From Clostridium sp. (lineage in GTDB: Bacteria; Bacillota; Clostridia; Lachnospirales; Lachnospiraceae), in the NCBI GenBank assembly GCA_023663815.1, contig JAMPGS010000006.1, forward strand, positions 1 through 45,313: a stretch of DNA of 45,313 bases. The letters are read 5' to 3'. How positions within the stretch are numbered: position 1 is the stretch's first letter; each line of letters begins with the position of its first letter. Shown here piece after piece: positions 8,633 through 16,876 of this stretch. The notes below the pieces were generated by a model. It saw only the letters and a program-made list of their open reading frames with translations, did no database searches and was not told where the DNA came from. A program made the translations under genes and the position numbers.

Positions 8633-8661
8633 TTGTTACAATTAATAAAATTTCTTATTAA
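8633..8661 (+). promoter_or_regulatory. Possible promoter for the U32 gene
   Basis: TTGTTA at 8633-8638 and TATTAA at 8656-8661 are separated by 17 bases in the AT-rich 90-base spacer before 8722. The match is moderate and AT-richness raises the chance of coincidence. A TTGACT at 8668 has no good partner. Confidence 0.35.
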
Positions 8662-8721
8662 CATTTTTGACTTATTAACAGCAATTAAGAGCTTATTCAA
8701 TAGCGACTAAGGAATCCACTC

Positions 8722-11202
8722 ATGAAAAAAATAGAACTACTATCCCCCGCCGGAAACTTCGACGCCCTAAAGGGAGCCCTAAACGCAGGCGCGGACGCCG
8801 TGTATCTTGGCGGCGGCCAGTACGGCGCCAGAGCGTACGCGGATAATTTCCCCAAGGAAGAGCTTCTTGAGGGGCTGCGTCTGGCTCATATATTAGGCAA
8901 AAAGATTTATCTCACGGTGAACACTCTTGTAAAAGAAAAGGAGCTTGACAAGCTTTATGAATTCTTGCTTCCTTTTTATGAGAGCGGTCTTGACGGCGTT
9001 ATCGTGCAGGATTTGGGAGTTCTGCGCTTCATAAGAAAACATTTTCCCTCCCTAGCGCTTCACGCAAGCACGCAGATGACGCTGACCGGAAGCTATGGCG
9101 CAAATCTGATGAAAGCGGAGGGCGTTTCAAGAATTGTCCCAGCTAGGGAATTATCCTTAACGGAAATTCAGAAGCTAAAGCAGGATACGGGTCTGGAAAT
9201 AGAGGCCTTTATTCACGGCGCAATGTGCTATTGCTATTCAGGCCAATGCCTGTTTAGCAGTATTCTCGGCGGCCGGAGCGGCAACCGGGGAAGGTGCGCC
9301 CAGCCCTGCAGGCTTCCCTATCGGATAAAAATAGGCGCGGAAATTTACCCTGCGGGTTTGCATCTGGCATTTGATGTCAATCAATCTGTCAAATCGAGTA
9401 GGAATTCATTGAAGGGAGAAATATATCCTTTAAGTATGCGGGACATGTGCACCCTTGAAATTCTTCCCCGGCTGATAGACGCCGGGATCGATTCCTTTAA
9501 AATAGAAGGAAGAATGAAAAAACCGGCCTACGCGGCGGGAGTTACCGCCATTTACAGAAAATATATTGATTTATATGAAAAGAACGGAGCGGATTACCGC
9601 GTCGATGAGGCCGACCTTAAAATGCTACATTCTCTTTATATCAGAAGCGAGGTCAGCGACGGATATTATAAGCGCGGAAACGGCAGGGAAATGATTAGCC
9701 TGCGTTCCCCGTCTTATTCCCCAACAGATGAAAAACTGCTTTCCGTTATAGAAAAGAATTATATTGAAAAAAAGCCCTGTCATGAAGTAAACGCTAGAAT
9801 CGTCCTAAAAGCCGGTACACCGGCGGAGCTGACACTGTGGGCGGACGGCGTTAGCATCTCCTGTCAGGGTGCTTTTGTGCAGGAAGCAAAAAAGCAGCCC
9901 TTGCGGGAGGAAAAAGTTGCGGAGCAGATTCAAAAAACCGGCAACAGTCTGCTCAAAATAAAAAAGGTTGAGGTGAATCTGCAGGGCTTTGTATTTATGC
10001 CGGTAGGAGCGCTCAACGAGCTGCGGCGCAGGGCGGCAGCGGCCATGGAGGAGGAAATTATTCACTGGAGAAGAGAGCAAGGCCAAAGCACACAAACATT
10101 GCTGTCCTCCTCTTTTGAAGCTGAGCCTGTCGATGAAAATCAACAGTTTTCCGTTTCCTCTGAAAAGTCAACTGATAAATTGACCGGTAAAACGGGTGAC
10201 AGCAATCAATATGTACATGTTGCTCAACATAGAAAACTTTCCAATCTCGAAACTGAAAGTCTCCGGGGAAGCGGGAACTTTCATGTATCCGTCAAAACAA
10301 AACCGCAGCTTCAAGCGGCCTTGGAAGTTCAAAATGCCGGGCTGATATCCCGCATTTATGTTGAATACTCACTTTTAAATTCAGAAGTTAAAAATTGGGA
10401 AATAAATGGGGAAATTTACGCGGCAGCACCTTATATTGTCCGGGAAAAAGATATTTGTCAGTTAAAAAAACTTGCGGAGGCCTTTTCAGAAAAGGAAATT
10501 GACGGTATACTTATAAGAAATCTGGAAAGCTATGGTTATTTGGCCGGACAGATTCCCAGTGAAAGGCTGGTAATAGACGCCAATCTTTATATCTGGAACA
10601 GGGAGGCTCTTTCCTTTTGGAGAGGGAGGGCGGCGGAATTTTATCTTCCTCTGGAATGTAGCAGGCAGGAGTGGAGGGAACTGCTGCAGGCCGCTTCAAA
10701 GCGGCCAGTCAATAACCCTGCGGAAATCAAATCCTCCGCGGTAGTTTATGGAAGGCTTCCCATGATGATTACGGCTAACTGCCTGAAAAAGACTACAGGA
10801 AAATGTAACAAAAAATCGGATAAGCATTTGCCGGAGCCTCCACACCCCTTTTCTCCACCGGAAATGGTGACGTTGATAGACCGATACGAAAAGCAATTTC
10901 CTGTTTATACTGATTGTAATTGCTGTTATAATGTTATTTATAACAGCGTGCCCTTATCTTTACATGGAATGTTTGCTGAAAATCCGCTGAAAGGCAAATC
11001 TGAAAATCGCATCGGGGTTGCGGCGGTGGAAAGCAATCGTGATATTGCCCTGCCCTATGACACTCTCCGTTTGGACTTCACCACGGAGAGCGGGGAGGAT
11101 ACCCTGAAAACAATCCGCTATTTTCATGATTTGCAGGCAGGTTTCAGGGAACCCTTTTATAAGGAGTACACGACGGGGCATTATAAAAGAGGAGTTGAAT
11201 AG
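8722..11202 (+). CDS. Peptidase U32 family protein with DUF3656-type C-terminal part
   Basis: An 826-residue protein. It starts with LLSPAGNFDALKGALNAGAD and LGGGQYGARA, typical of family U32, and has the signature cysteine region YCYSGQC...GGRSGNRGRCAQPCR at about residues 168-200, which in relatives helps hold an iron-sulfur cluster. IEGRMKK follows at about 260. The remaining ~450 residues match the DUF3656-containing long form, of which E. coli RlhA (23S rRNA 5-hydroxycytidine formation) is the known example; an RNA-hydroxylation role is therefore plausible and a protease role doubtful. Residues about 456-516 are polar and look like a linker. The start is supported by AAGGA upstream of ATG 8722. 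The next gene begins at the following base. Confidence 0.85.
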   Translation: MKKIELLSPAGNFDALKGALNAGADAVYLGGGQYGARAYADNFPKEELLEGLRLAHILGKKIYLTVNTLVKEKELDKLYEFLLPFYESGLDGVIVQDLGVLRFIRKHFPSLALHASTQMTLTGSYGANLMKAEGVSRIVPARELSLTEIQKLKQDTGLEIEAFIHGAMCYCYSGQCLFSSILGGRSGNRGRCAQPCRLPYRIKIGAEIYPAGLHLAFDVNQSVKSSRNSLKGEIYPLSMRDMCTLEILPRLIDAGIDSFKIEGRMKKPAYAAGVTAIYRKYIDLYEKNGADYRVDEADLKMLHSLYIRSEVSDGYYKRGNGREMISLRSPSYSPTDEKLLSVIEKNYIEKKPCHEVNARIVLKAGTPAELTLWADGVSISCQGAFVQEAKKQPLREEKVAEQIQKTGNSLLKIKKVEVNLQGFVFMPVGALNELRRRAAAAMEEEIIHWRREQGQSTQTLLSSSFEAEPVDENQQFSVSSEKSTDKLTGKTGDSNQYVHVAQHRKLSNLETESLRGSGNFHVSVKTKPQLQAALEVQNAGLISRIYVEYSLLNSEVKNWEINGEIYAAAPYIVREKDICQLKKLAEAFSEKEIDGILIRNLESYGYLAGQIPSERLVIDANLYIWNREALSFWRGRAAEFYLPLECSRQEWRELLQAASKRPVNNPAEIKSSAVVYGRLPMMITANCLKKTTGKCNKKSDKHLPEPPHPFSPPEMVTLIDRYEKQFPVYTDCNCCYNVIYNSVPLSLHGMFAENPLKGKSENRIGVAAVESNRDIALPYDTLRLDFTTESGEDTLKTIRYFHDLQAGFREPFYKEYTTGHYKRGVE

Positions 11203-12957
11203 ATGGAAATTTATATCAGCGAATTTTCCAAGTATGTGATTGCGTTGCTGATAGCTTTATATACCTGCGAATCCTTTGCCGCGCTTTTCCGTAAGGACGA
11301 GGAAAAAAGGCGGGGGGTTTACGCCAGACAAAACTTTTTGATGTTTGTTTTCCTTTTCAGTTGTTTTGTGGTAATTTGTTTTGAAAAAAAGGACATTACT
11401 TATCTGTTTTTTTACGCTTTCGGGCAGATAATTTTGTATGCGGTCAACGTTTTGTACCGAATGATTTATCCGAAGGCAAACCGGCTGATTGCAAACAATA
11501 TGTGTATGCTCCTTGGCATTGGGTTTGTGATTTTAGCGAGGCTTGATTTGGGAAAAGCGGGGCGGCAGTTGATTATCGTTACGGTTTCCCTTGGGGCGGC
11601 TCTTTTAATTCCTTTTTTCGTCAGCAAATTTCATTTTTTGAGGAATTTAAAATGGCTTTACGCCATGGTGGGGATTGCGGCCCTTTCCGTCGTGATGATT
11701 TTGGGACAGACCACCTACGGCAGTAAACTATCCTATTCCATAGCGGGCGTTGCTTTTCAGCCCTCGGAGTTTGTGAAAATTATATTTGTATTTTATGTCG
11801 CTAGCGCCTTGTACAAGGCCGCAGGATTTTTCGAGGTGTTCACCACTGCGGTAGTGGCGGCGGCCCATGTAATTGCGCTGGTAATTTCCAAGGATTTAGG
11901 CAGCGCGCTGATTTTTTTCCTTGTGTACGTGCTTATGGTGTTTGTGGCATCCAAAAATTTTTTGTATCTCCTAGCCGGGGCCGCGGGCGGTTCGGCGGCG
12001 GCATACGTTGCCTTTCAGGTATTTACCCATGTTCAAGTGCGGGTGCAGGCGTGGAAAGACCCTTGGAGCGTCATTGACGCGGAGGGGTATCAAATTACCC
12101 AGTCGCTTTTTGCAATTTCCAGCGGAAGCTGGTTTGGGCTGGGACTGTTCAAGGGAACGCCGGAATCTATCCCTTTTGTGGAAACGGATTTTATTTTTTC
12201 AGCCATTGCGGAGGAGCTGGGGATTATCTTTGCGGTATGCCTTATTTTGATTTGCGTCAGCAGTTTTGTCATGTTTATGAAGATTGCATCTGGCCTGCGG
12301 GATAAATTTTATCAGCTTACGGCTTTTGGGCTGGGCGTTACTTATATTTTTCAGATATTTCTCACCATTGGAGGGGGAACCAAATTTATCCCCTTAACAG
12401 GCGTAACGCTGCCCCTTATCAGCTACGGCGGAAGCTCTGTTCTCACTACCCTTGTCATGTTTGCCGTACTGGAAGGCCTTCATATTATCTGGCAGGATGA
12501 AGAAGAACTGGCACAGGAACAGGCGCGGGAGATGGCCGAGCAGCGGAAGAACAGGAAGAAAAAAGCTGAAAAGGCCGCGAGAAAAAAGAGCAGGCTGTCG
12601 GAAGAGCAGGAGGCAGAATGGGATGAGCGGGGGCCGAAAAAAAGAAGCCCGCGCAAGACAGAAGCAAGGGTGAAGGAGAGAATTTCTAGCGGGACAGATT
12701 TAAGAATGGAAGCGATAGGGCCGAATGAGGCAGAAGAAAGATTGAGAAAGACCGGCCCGGAAAAAGCAATGCCAAGCCGGAAAAAGGCAGTTTCAGAATT
12801 AGAAGAGCCGGAAACAGATTTTGAGAACATAGATACCGAACCGGAAGAACTGGAAATAGATTTGGAGGACATGGAGATAAATTGGGAGGATATGGAAATA
12901 GGGGTGGAAAACATAGAGTATCCGGCGGGAGATGGCAGCGGCGATGAAAAATACTGA
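11203..12957 (+). CDS. FtsW/RodA/SpoVE family lipid II polymerase/flippase with long charged tail
   Basis: A 584-residue SEDS protein. About ten membrane segments fill residues 1-428, and the SEDS signature is seen late (FIPLTGVTLPLISYGGSS). SEDS proteins polymerise lipid II glycan strands with a partner class B penicillin-binding protein, here encoded immediately downstream with overlap. After about residue 430 there is an unusual cytoplasmic tail of roughly 155 residues: first rich in K, R and E (KNRKKKAEKAARKK), then strongly acidic with imperfect repeats of the form DLEDMEI/NWEDMEI. Typical family length is about 370-430, so the tail is an addition. The start is directly after the previous stop, with GAGGAG upstream. 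Whether it acts in division or sporulation cannot be told. Confidence 0.88.
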   Translation: MEIYISEFSKYVIALLIALYTCESFAALFRKDEEKRRGVYARQNFLMFVFLFSCFVVICFEKKDITYLFFYAFGQIILYAVNVLYRMIYPKANRLIANNMCMLLGIGFVILARLDLGKAGRQLIIVTVSLGAALLIPFFVSKFHFLRNLKWLYAMVGIAALSVVMILGQTTYGSKLSYSIAGVAFQPSEFVKIIFVFYVASALYKAAGFFEVFTTAVVAAAHVIALVISKDLGSALIFFLVYVLMVFVASKNFLYLLAGAAGGSAAAYVAFQVFTHVQVRVQAWKDPWSVIDAEGYQITQSLFAISSGSWFGLGLFKGTPESIPFVETDFIFSAIAEELGIIFAVCLILICVSSFVMFMKIASGLRDKFYQLTAFGLGVTYIFQIFLTIGGGTKFIPLTGVTLPLISYGGSSVLTTLVMFAVLEGLHIIWQDEEELAQEQAREMAEQRKNRKKKAEKAARKKSRLSEEQEAEWDERGPKKRSPRKTEARVKERISSGTDLRMEAIGPNEAEERLRKTGPEKAMPSRKKAVSELEEPETDFENIDTEPEELEIDLEDMEINWEDMEIGVENIEYPAGDGSGDEKY

Positions 12958-14389
12958 CAACGGGCGTCATGCTCCGCAGAAAAAGAAAAAAAACTGGGAA
13001 ATAATGCTTGTAACATGGGCCTTTGTCCTGTTGTTTTTTGGACTTTCGGGCTATATCGTCCACTATTCTGCAACCCACAGGCAGGAGCTGATTAACAACA
13101 GCTACAACGGCAGGCAGCAGATACTGATTGCCCAGAACCGGCGGGGAAGGATTTTTTCCGCAGGCGGGGAGGTTCTTGCCCAGACGGTGACGGACGAGGA
13201 GGGAAAGGAAAAGCGGGAATATCCTTATCAGAATTTATTCGCCCATGCGGTGGGGTACGCAACCAACGGGAGAATGGGCATAGAGGCTCTGGCAAATTAT
13301 TATCTGATTAATTCCAACGCGCCCCTCTCTGAAAAAGCTGCGTTGGATTTGCAGGCGGAGAAGTATCCGGGGGACGACGTGTATACCACGCTGAACGTGG
13401 ATCTGCAGCAGGTTGCCTCCACGGCCCTTGGCATTTATCAGGGGGCGGTCATTGTGACGGAGCCCGGAACTGGAAAGGTGCTTGCCATGGTGTCGAAGCC
13501 TGACTTTAACCCTGAGGATATCTCGGAGATGTGGGATGCTCTGATGGCAGATAAGGAAAGCAGTATTTTGTTAAACCGGGTAACGCAAGGGCTTTATCCG
13601 CCCGGTTCCACTTTTAAAATTGTTACCGCGCTGGAATATATCCGGGAAAATCCCGACAGCTATTCCAATTACAGCTACAACTGCACGGGAGCCCTCACCA
13701 GAGGGGAGGACAGGATTCAGTGCTATCACGGCTCGGTTCACGGCGGGGTAAACTTTAAACGCTCCTTTGCAAAATCCTGCAATACCTCCTTTGCAAATAT
13801 CGGGCTTTCGCTGGATAAACCGGCGTTTCACAGTACGTTGGAGCAGCTCTTGTTTAATCAAAAGCTTCCGGTGGACTTTAACTGCAATGTCAGCCGCGTA
13901 GACGTCTCCAGTAAAACGCAGGATTCGGATATGATGCAGATTTCCATTGGGCAGGGGACTACCTCCATTACGCCGCTGCTCCTCAATATGATTACCTGTT
14001 CCATTGCCAATGATGGCGTGCTGATGGAGCCTTATCTTGTGGATTATGTGCAAAACAGCGCGGGAAACCGCACTAAGACTTACAGCCCCTCCGCTTACGG
14101 CAAGCTGATGGATTCGGAGGAAGCCCAGATTTTAAAAGAGCTTATGACCGACGTGGTGGAAGAGGGGACCGCTTCAAGGTTAAAGGGCTTGTCCTACACG
14201 GCGGCAGGAAAAACCGGTTCGGCGGAGTACGGGACCGTCAAGGGGGACAGCCACGCGTGGTTTACCGGCTTTGCCCCGGCGGAAAACCCTGAAATATGCG
14301 TCACCATCATCATTGAGGGAGCGGGCGCAGGCGGCGATTACGCGGTTCCCATTGCAAAGAGAATCTTTGACGCTTACTTTGGCGTTTAA
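12944..14389 (+). CDS. Penicillin-binding protein, PbpA/FtsI-type transpeptidase
   Basis: A 481-residue class B penicillin-binding protein with an N-terminal basic stretch, one membrane anchor (about residues 20-42), a short non-catalytic region and the transpeptidase domain. The active-site triad is complete: STFK at about 221 (in PPGSTFK), SCN at about 278 and KTG at about 422 (GKTGSAEYG). It cross-links peptidoglycan with the SEDS protein just upstream, whose last 14 bases it overlaps. ATG 12944 is preferred because GGGAG lies about 12 bases upstream; an in-frame ATG at 12932 is only 1-2 bases from that site. The pairing and size resemble actinobacterial and clostridial PbpA. Confidence 0.88.
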   Translation: MKNTDNGRHAPQKKKKNWEIMLVTWAFVLLFFGLSGYIVHYSATHRQELINNSYNGRQQILIAQNRRGRIFSAGGEVLAQTVTDEEGKEKREYPYQNLFAHAVGYATNGRMGIEALANYYLINSNAPLSEKAALDLQAEKYPGDDVYTTLNVDLQQVASTALGIYQGAVIVTEPGTGKVLAMVSKPDFNPEDISEMWDALMADKESSILLNRVTQGLYPPGSTFKIVTALEYIRENPDSYSNYSYNCTGALTRGEDRIQCYHGSVHGGVNFKRSFAKSCNTSFANIGLSLDKPAFHSTLEQLLFNQKLPVDFNCNVSRVDVSSKTQDSDMMQISIGQGTTSITPLLLNMITCSIANDGVLMEPYLVDYVQNSAGNRTKTYSPSAYGKLMDSEEAQILKELMTDVVEEGTASRLKGLSYTAAGKTGSAEYGTVKGDSHAWFTGFAPAENPEICVTIIIEGAGAGGDYAVPIAKRIFDAYFGV

Positions 14390-14411
14390 TGTTTTGTGTG
14401 GCCGCCGTAGA

Positions 14412-14474
14412 GTTTGTCTGGCTTGAAAACGGAATGTTTTAAAGTTATCTGGTTTGAAAACGTGATGTTTTAAG
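14412..14474. repeat. Two-copy direct repeat of about 31 bases
   Basis: Copies at 14412-14442 and 14444-14474 share TCTGG-TTGAAAACG--ATGTTTTAA with a few substitutions. They fill much of the 125-base spacer between the penicillin-binding protein gene and the next gene. No terminator shape is evident. Confidence 0.55.
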
Positions 14475-14514
14475 TAAGCGTTGCGAATATTTCAAGCAGG
14501 AAAGAGTGAAAGGA

Positions 14515-14841
14515 ATGAAATTTTATAAATATCTTTACATTGGAGATACTGTTGCCAATCCGATAAAAATAAAATGGAAGTTAAAACGCCATGCGGGGAT
14601 AACCGCCTATGTGATTGCCCTTGCGGCGGGAGACGATCAGCTTGAAATTTATCACAGCGCTTATTTAAAACAACGGTATTACCGGTATCATCCGCCTGTG
14701 ATTGTAGGGATTGCCGCAAACCATGAGGAGGCGGTGGAGCTTGTGGTAAGGATAACGCAGGAATGTCTTGACGCAAGGGGAGACTGCTGTCTGAAAGAGT
14801 ATTTGAAGCAAAAAGCGGCGCAGAAACGGGGAGAACTATGA
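14515..14841 (+). CDS. Conserved hypothetical protein, about 108 residues
   Basis: I do not recognise a named domain. The protein starts MKFYKYLYIGD, has a basic region (KWKLKRHAGI), a predicted beta strand set (YVIALA, QLEIYHS), a tyrosine-rich patch (LKQRYYRYHPP) and a helical charged C-terminus. It has no signal peptide or membrane segment, so it is probably cytosolic. ATG 14515 is chosen with AGGAAAG about 10-13 bases upstream; a GTG at 14506 is too close to that site. It overlaps the DUF2953 gene and is probably co-transcribed with it and gerW, which hints at a sporulation-linked context only by position. Confidence 0.7.
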   Translation: MKFYKYLYIGDTVANPIKIKWKLKRHAGITAYVIALAAGDDQLEIYHSAYLKQRYYRYHPPVIVGIAANHEEAVELVVRITQECLDARGDCCLKEYLKQKAAQKRGEL

Positions 14842-15767
14842 TGCTGGTATTAAAAATTCTGGGGATTGCAGTGCTGGCTGTTTTAGGAATTTTGTTGACA
14901 ATCCTGCTGCTGGTGCTTTTTGTCCCGATTCGGTATAAAATTACCGCCCACCGGAAAATAATTGAGGAAGTACCGGTGGTGGCGGAGATAAAAATAACGT
15001 GGCTCCTGCATATTTTAAACGCGGCCTTTTCTTACCCGAAAGCGGCGTACGTGAGAGTGCGGTTGTTTTGCTATACCATTTTTAAAATAGGGGAAAAGTC
15101 TGATTCCGGGACGGAGGGGAAGAAAAAGAAGCCTGCCAAGAAAGAAAAGAAATTTACAAAAAAAGAAAAGGAAACAGAAAATAGAAAAGAGGAGAAAAAG
15201 GAAGCTGGCTCTTCCACAGAGGAAAGCTCCAACGCCGATATTTCCAAAAGCAACGCCGATACTTCAAACAATGAAGCGGCGGAAGAGGATATGGAAGAGG
15301 GCGGGAATAAATTTGTCAAATTTTTCAGAAAACTTTTAGAACTGTTGCGAAATATCCGGTACACAATCGTCAAGATTTATGATAAAATAAGACATGTTGT
15401 AAATAATATCCAGTATTATATTAAAATTTTAAAAAGCGACGCCTTCAGCGGAGCATGGGCGGTATGTTCAAAGCAGGTTCTTTCCTTATTAAAGAGTATC
15501 GGCCCAAGAAAGATATCCGGTACGCTTCTTATAGGGACGGGAGACCCGGCCAGCACGGGACAGATTATGGCGATTTACGGGATTCTCTATCCTTTTATTG
15601 GCGAGCACGTGGAAATAACGCCTGATTTTGAACAGCAGATTGTGGAGGGCGACCTTTTAATCAAAGGGAAAATAACGGTATTCAAAGCGTTGAAAACGGC
15701 ATGGATTGTCTATTTTAATAGGGATATGCGCCGTTTAATCAAATTATTTAAAAAGGGAGGCAGCTAA
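14841..15767 (+). CDS. DUF2953 domain protein
   Basis: About 308 residues. An N-terminal hydrophobic anchor (about residues 3-30) is followed by FVPIRYKI and a short beta-rich piece, then a very charged low-complexity segment (about 90-155, lysine, glutamate and serine rich). The C-terminal half has the DUF2953 pattern (ISGTLLIGTGDPASTGQ, FEQQIVEGDLLIKGKI). DUF2953 proteins are uncharacterised and commonly lie directly before ytfJ/gerW in Firmicutes, exactly as here, suggesting a forespore or spore-envelope role. ATG 14841 has GGAG at a better distance (7 bases) than ATG 14838. The gene overlaps the previous stop and touches gerW at its own stop. Confidence 0.8.
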   Translation: MLVLKILGIAVLAVLGILLTILLLVLFVPIRYKITAHRKIIEEVPVVAEIKITWLLHILNAAFSYPKAAYVRVRLFCYTIFKIGEKSDSGTEGKKKKPAKKEKKFTKKEKETENRKEEKKEAGSSTEESSNADISKSNADTSNNEAAEEDMEEGGNKFVKFFRKLLELLRNIRYTIVKIYDKIRHVVNNIQYYIKILKSDAFSGAWAVCSKQVLSLLKSIGPRKISGTLLIGTGDPASTGQIMAIYGILYPFIGEHVEITPDFEQQIVEGDLLIKGKITVFKALKTAWIVYFNRDMRRLIKLFKKGGS

Positions 15768-16175
15768 ATGGCGGAAAATAATTTTTCGGGAGTAATTGAT
15801 TCTCTTATGAAAGGGATGAACGCGGTTTTATCTACAAAGACGGTCGTGGGAGAGGCCACTAAAATTGGCGACACCATCATTTTACCTCTTGTGGACGTAA
15901 GCTTTGGCGTAGGGGCGGGTGCCGGCGCAAGCGACAAGAAAAACGGCGGCGGCGGCGGTTTTTCCGGGAAACTCACTCCTAGCGCGGTTCTGGTAATCAA
16001 GAACGGAAGCACCAAGCTTGTAAACGTTAAAAATCAGGATACCATCACCAAGGTGCTTGACCTGGTTCCCGACATTGTGGATAAGTTTACCGCGCCCAAG
16101 GAGGAAATGATTGACGACGACGAGGCGGTGGACATTGCCTTTCCAGAAGAAAAGGACGGGGAAAAAGGCGAATAG
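15768..16175 (+). CDS. gerW: Spore germination protein GerW (YtfJ family)
   Basis: A 135-residue protein of the YtfJ/GerW family. Diagnostic features are SLMKGMNAVLSTKTVVGE at the N-terminus, IILPLVDVSFGVGAG, a glycine-rich loop (KNGGGGGFSGK) and LTPSAVLVIKNG, followed by an acidic tail. In Bacillus subtilis, GerW is made in the forespore and affects germination. ATG 15768 directly follows the stop of the DUF2953 gene and is preceded by GGGAGG. This is a good marker that the organism sporulates. Confidence 0.92.
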   Translation: MAENNFSGVIDSLMKGMNAVLSTKTVVGEATKIGDTIILPLVDVSFGVGAGAGASDKKNGGGGGFSGKLTPSAVLVIKNGSTKLVNVKNQDTITKVLDLVPDIVDKFTAPKEEMIDDDEAVDIAFPEEKDGEKGE

Positions 16176-16201
16176 AACATGCAGTAGCTGCATAAAATAA
16201 G

Positions 16202-16334
16202 TTAAGAAGCGTAACGGTTTGGTCAGGGCTTTGTATCTTTAGCCGAGAGGGAATCTGTCTCTGCCGCAGGCGGCTTTATATGGCAGATTCCGCAGCCGTT
16301 CGGCCAAAGGCTGGACTGTTATTAAGAAGCATAA
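16202..16334 (+). other. Structured element flanked by 13-base direct repeats; possible RNA
   Basis: TTAAGAAGCGTAA at 16202-16214 and TTAAGAAGCATAA at 16322-16334 are near-identical direct repeats exactly 120 bases apart. The sequence between can fold as a three-way junction. The closing helix is TTTGGTC (16218-16224) with GGCCAAA (16302-16308). Inside it are hairpin GGCT (16227-16230)/AGCC (16241-16244), and hairpin GAATCTG (16251-16257)/CAGATTC (16284-16290) with an inner GCCG/CGGC. A competing pairing is CAGCC (16293-16297)/GGCTG (16309-16313). It precedes a 45-codon membrane-peptide gene and could be its leader or a small inserted element. No known riboswitch class is recognised. The strand is assumed. 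Confidence 0.4.
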
Positions 16335-16347
16335 GCAGGTGATAAGC

Positions 16348-16485
16348 ATGAAAAAATTGATTGGATTTATCGCGTTTTGGATTGCAGTTGGAATGTTGCT
16401 TATGCTTTTTCTTGCCCACCATTATTTGATTGCGCTTATCATTATCGCGCTTCTTCTTTTGGTGGGGTATAACTGTTATTCCTAA
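16348..16485 (+). CDS. Small hydrophobic membrane protein, 45 residues
   Basis: An ATG at 16348 opens a 45-codon frame ending with TAA at 16485. The start MKKLIGF is followed by two hydrophobic stretches (about residues 5-22 and 27-41) split by AHHY, then YNCYS at the end: a helical hairpin or double-pass membrane peptide. A CAGGTG ribosome site is about 6-8 bases upstream. Small proteins of this type are common in Lachnospiraceae and lack a known function. It is convergent with rpmB, sharing the terminator region between them. Confidence 0.6.
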   Translation: MKKLIGFIAFWIAVGMLLMLFLAHHYLIALIIIALLLLVGYNCYS

Positions 16486-16499
16486 AAAATATGCAGAAA

Positions 16500-16520
16500 G
16501 AGCTGACCAGCGGCCAGCTC
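16500..16520 (-). terminator. Terminator of rpmB, possibly bidirectional
   Basis: GAGCTG (16500-16505) pairs with CAGCTC (16515-16520). Reading from rpmB on the minus strand, the hairpin is followed by a T-rich run (TTTCTGCATATTTTTT). It lies 11 bases past the rpmB stop and 14 past the small membrane ORF. Confidence 0.6.
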
Positions 16521-16531
16521 TTATAAATACT

Positions 16532-16717
16532 TTATGCTCTTTCAACTTTTCCGGACTTCAAGCAGCTTGTACAAACATGCATTCTTTTGGAAGCTCCGTT
16601 TACTTTACATTTTACTTGCTTAATGTTTGAATGCCAGATTCTATTGGATCTTCTATGAGAATGGCTTACATTGTTTCCGAAATGAACGCCTTTACCACAA
16701 ATATCACACTTAGCCAT
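16532..16717 (-). CDS. rpmB: 50S ribosomal protein L28
   Basis: A 61-residue ribosomal protein L28: AKCDICGKG at the N-terminus, SHSHRRSNR in the middle and CTSCLKSGKV at the end. The two CxxC pairs (CDIC and CTSC) mark the zinc-binding C+ form. It is a structural component of the large ribosomal subunit. AGGAGGT precedes the ATG by 5-6 bases. It is divergent from asp23; rpmB next to asp23-fakA-recG is standard in Firmicutes. Confidence 0.97.
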   Translation of the reverse strand: MAKCDICGKGVHFGNNVSHSHRRSNRIWHSNIKQVKCKVNGASKRMHVCTSCLKSGKVERA

Positions 16718-16761
16718 GTTGCACCTCCTAACGATTCAAAAATAACGTACACAACAGTTGT

Positions 16762-16790
16762 ATGATAGCAGATATTAAAATAGATTGCAA
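16762..16790 (-). promoter_or_regulatory. Promoter of rpmB
   Basis: On the minus strand TTGCAA (16790-16785) and TATCAT (16767-16762) are 17 bases apart, with the start point predicted about 35-40 bases before the rpmB start codon. Confidence 0.65.
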
Positions 16791-16835
16791 GCGGAAATTT
16801 AATATTTTTTTGTTTCCTTTTTTTTATTTTACGGT

Positions 16836-16841
16836 TATAAT
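16836..16841 (+). promoter_or_regulatory. Promoter -10 box of the asp23 operon
   Basis: A perfect TATAAT lies 36 bases before asp23 ATG. The -35 side is a T-rich tract; TTGTTT at 16810-16815 is 20 bases away, so the -35 is weak or unclear. Confidence 0.5.
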
Positions 16842-16876
16842 AGCTTATATATGTTCAAAAAATAAGGAGGCAACCT

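Noticed and set aside
12480-13073. 197-codon minus-strand serine-rich frame
   Set aside because: It mirrors the acidic, low-complexity tail of the SEDS gene; the repeats on the sense strand explain the open frame.
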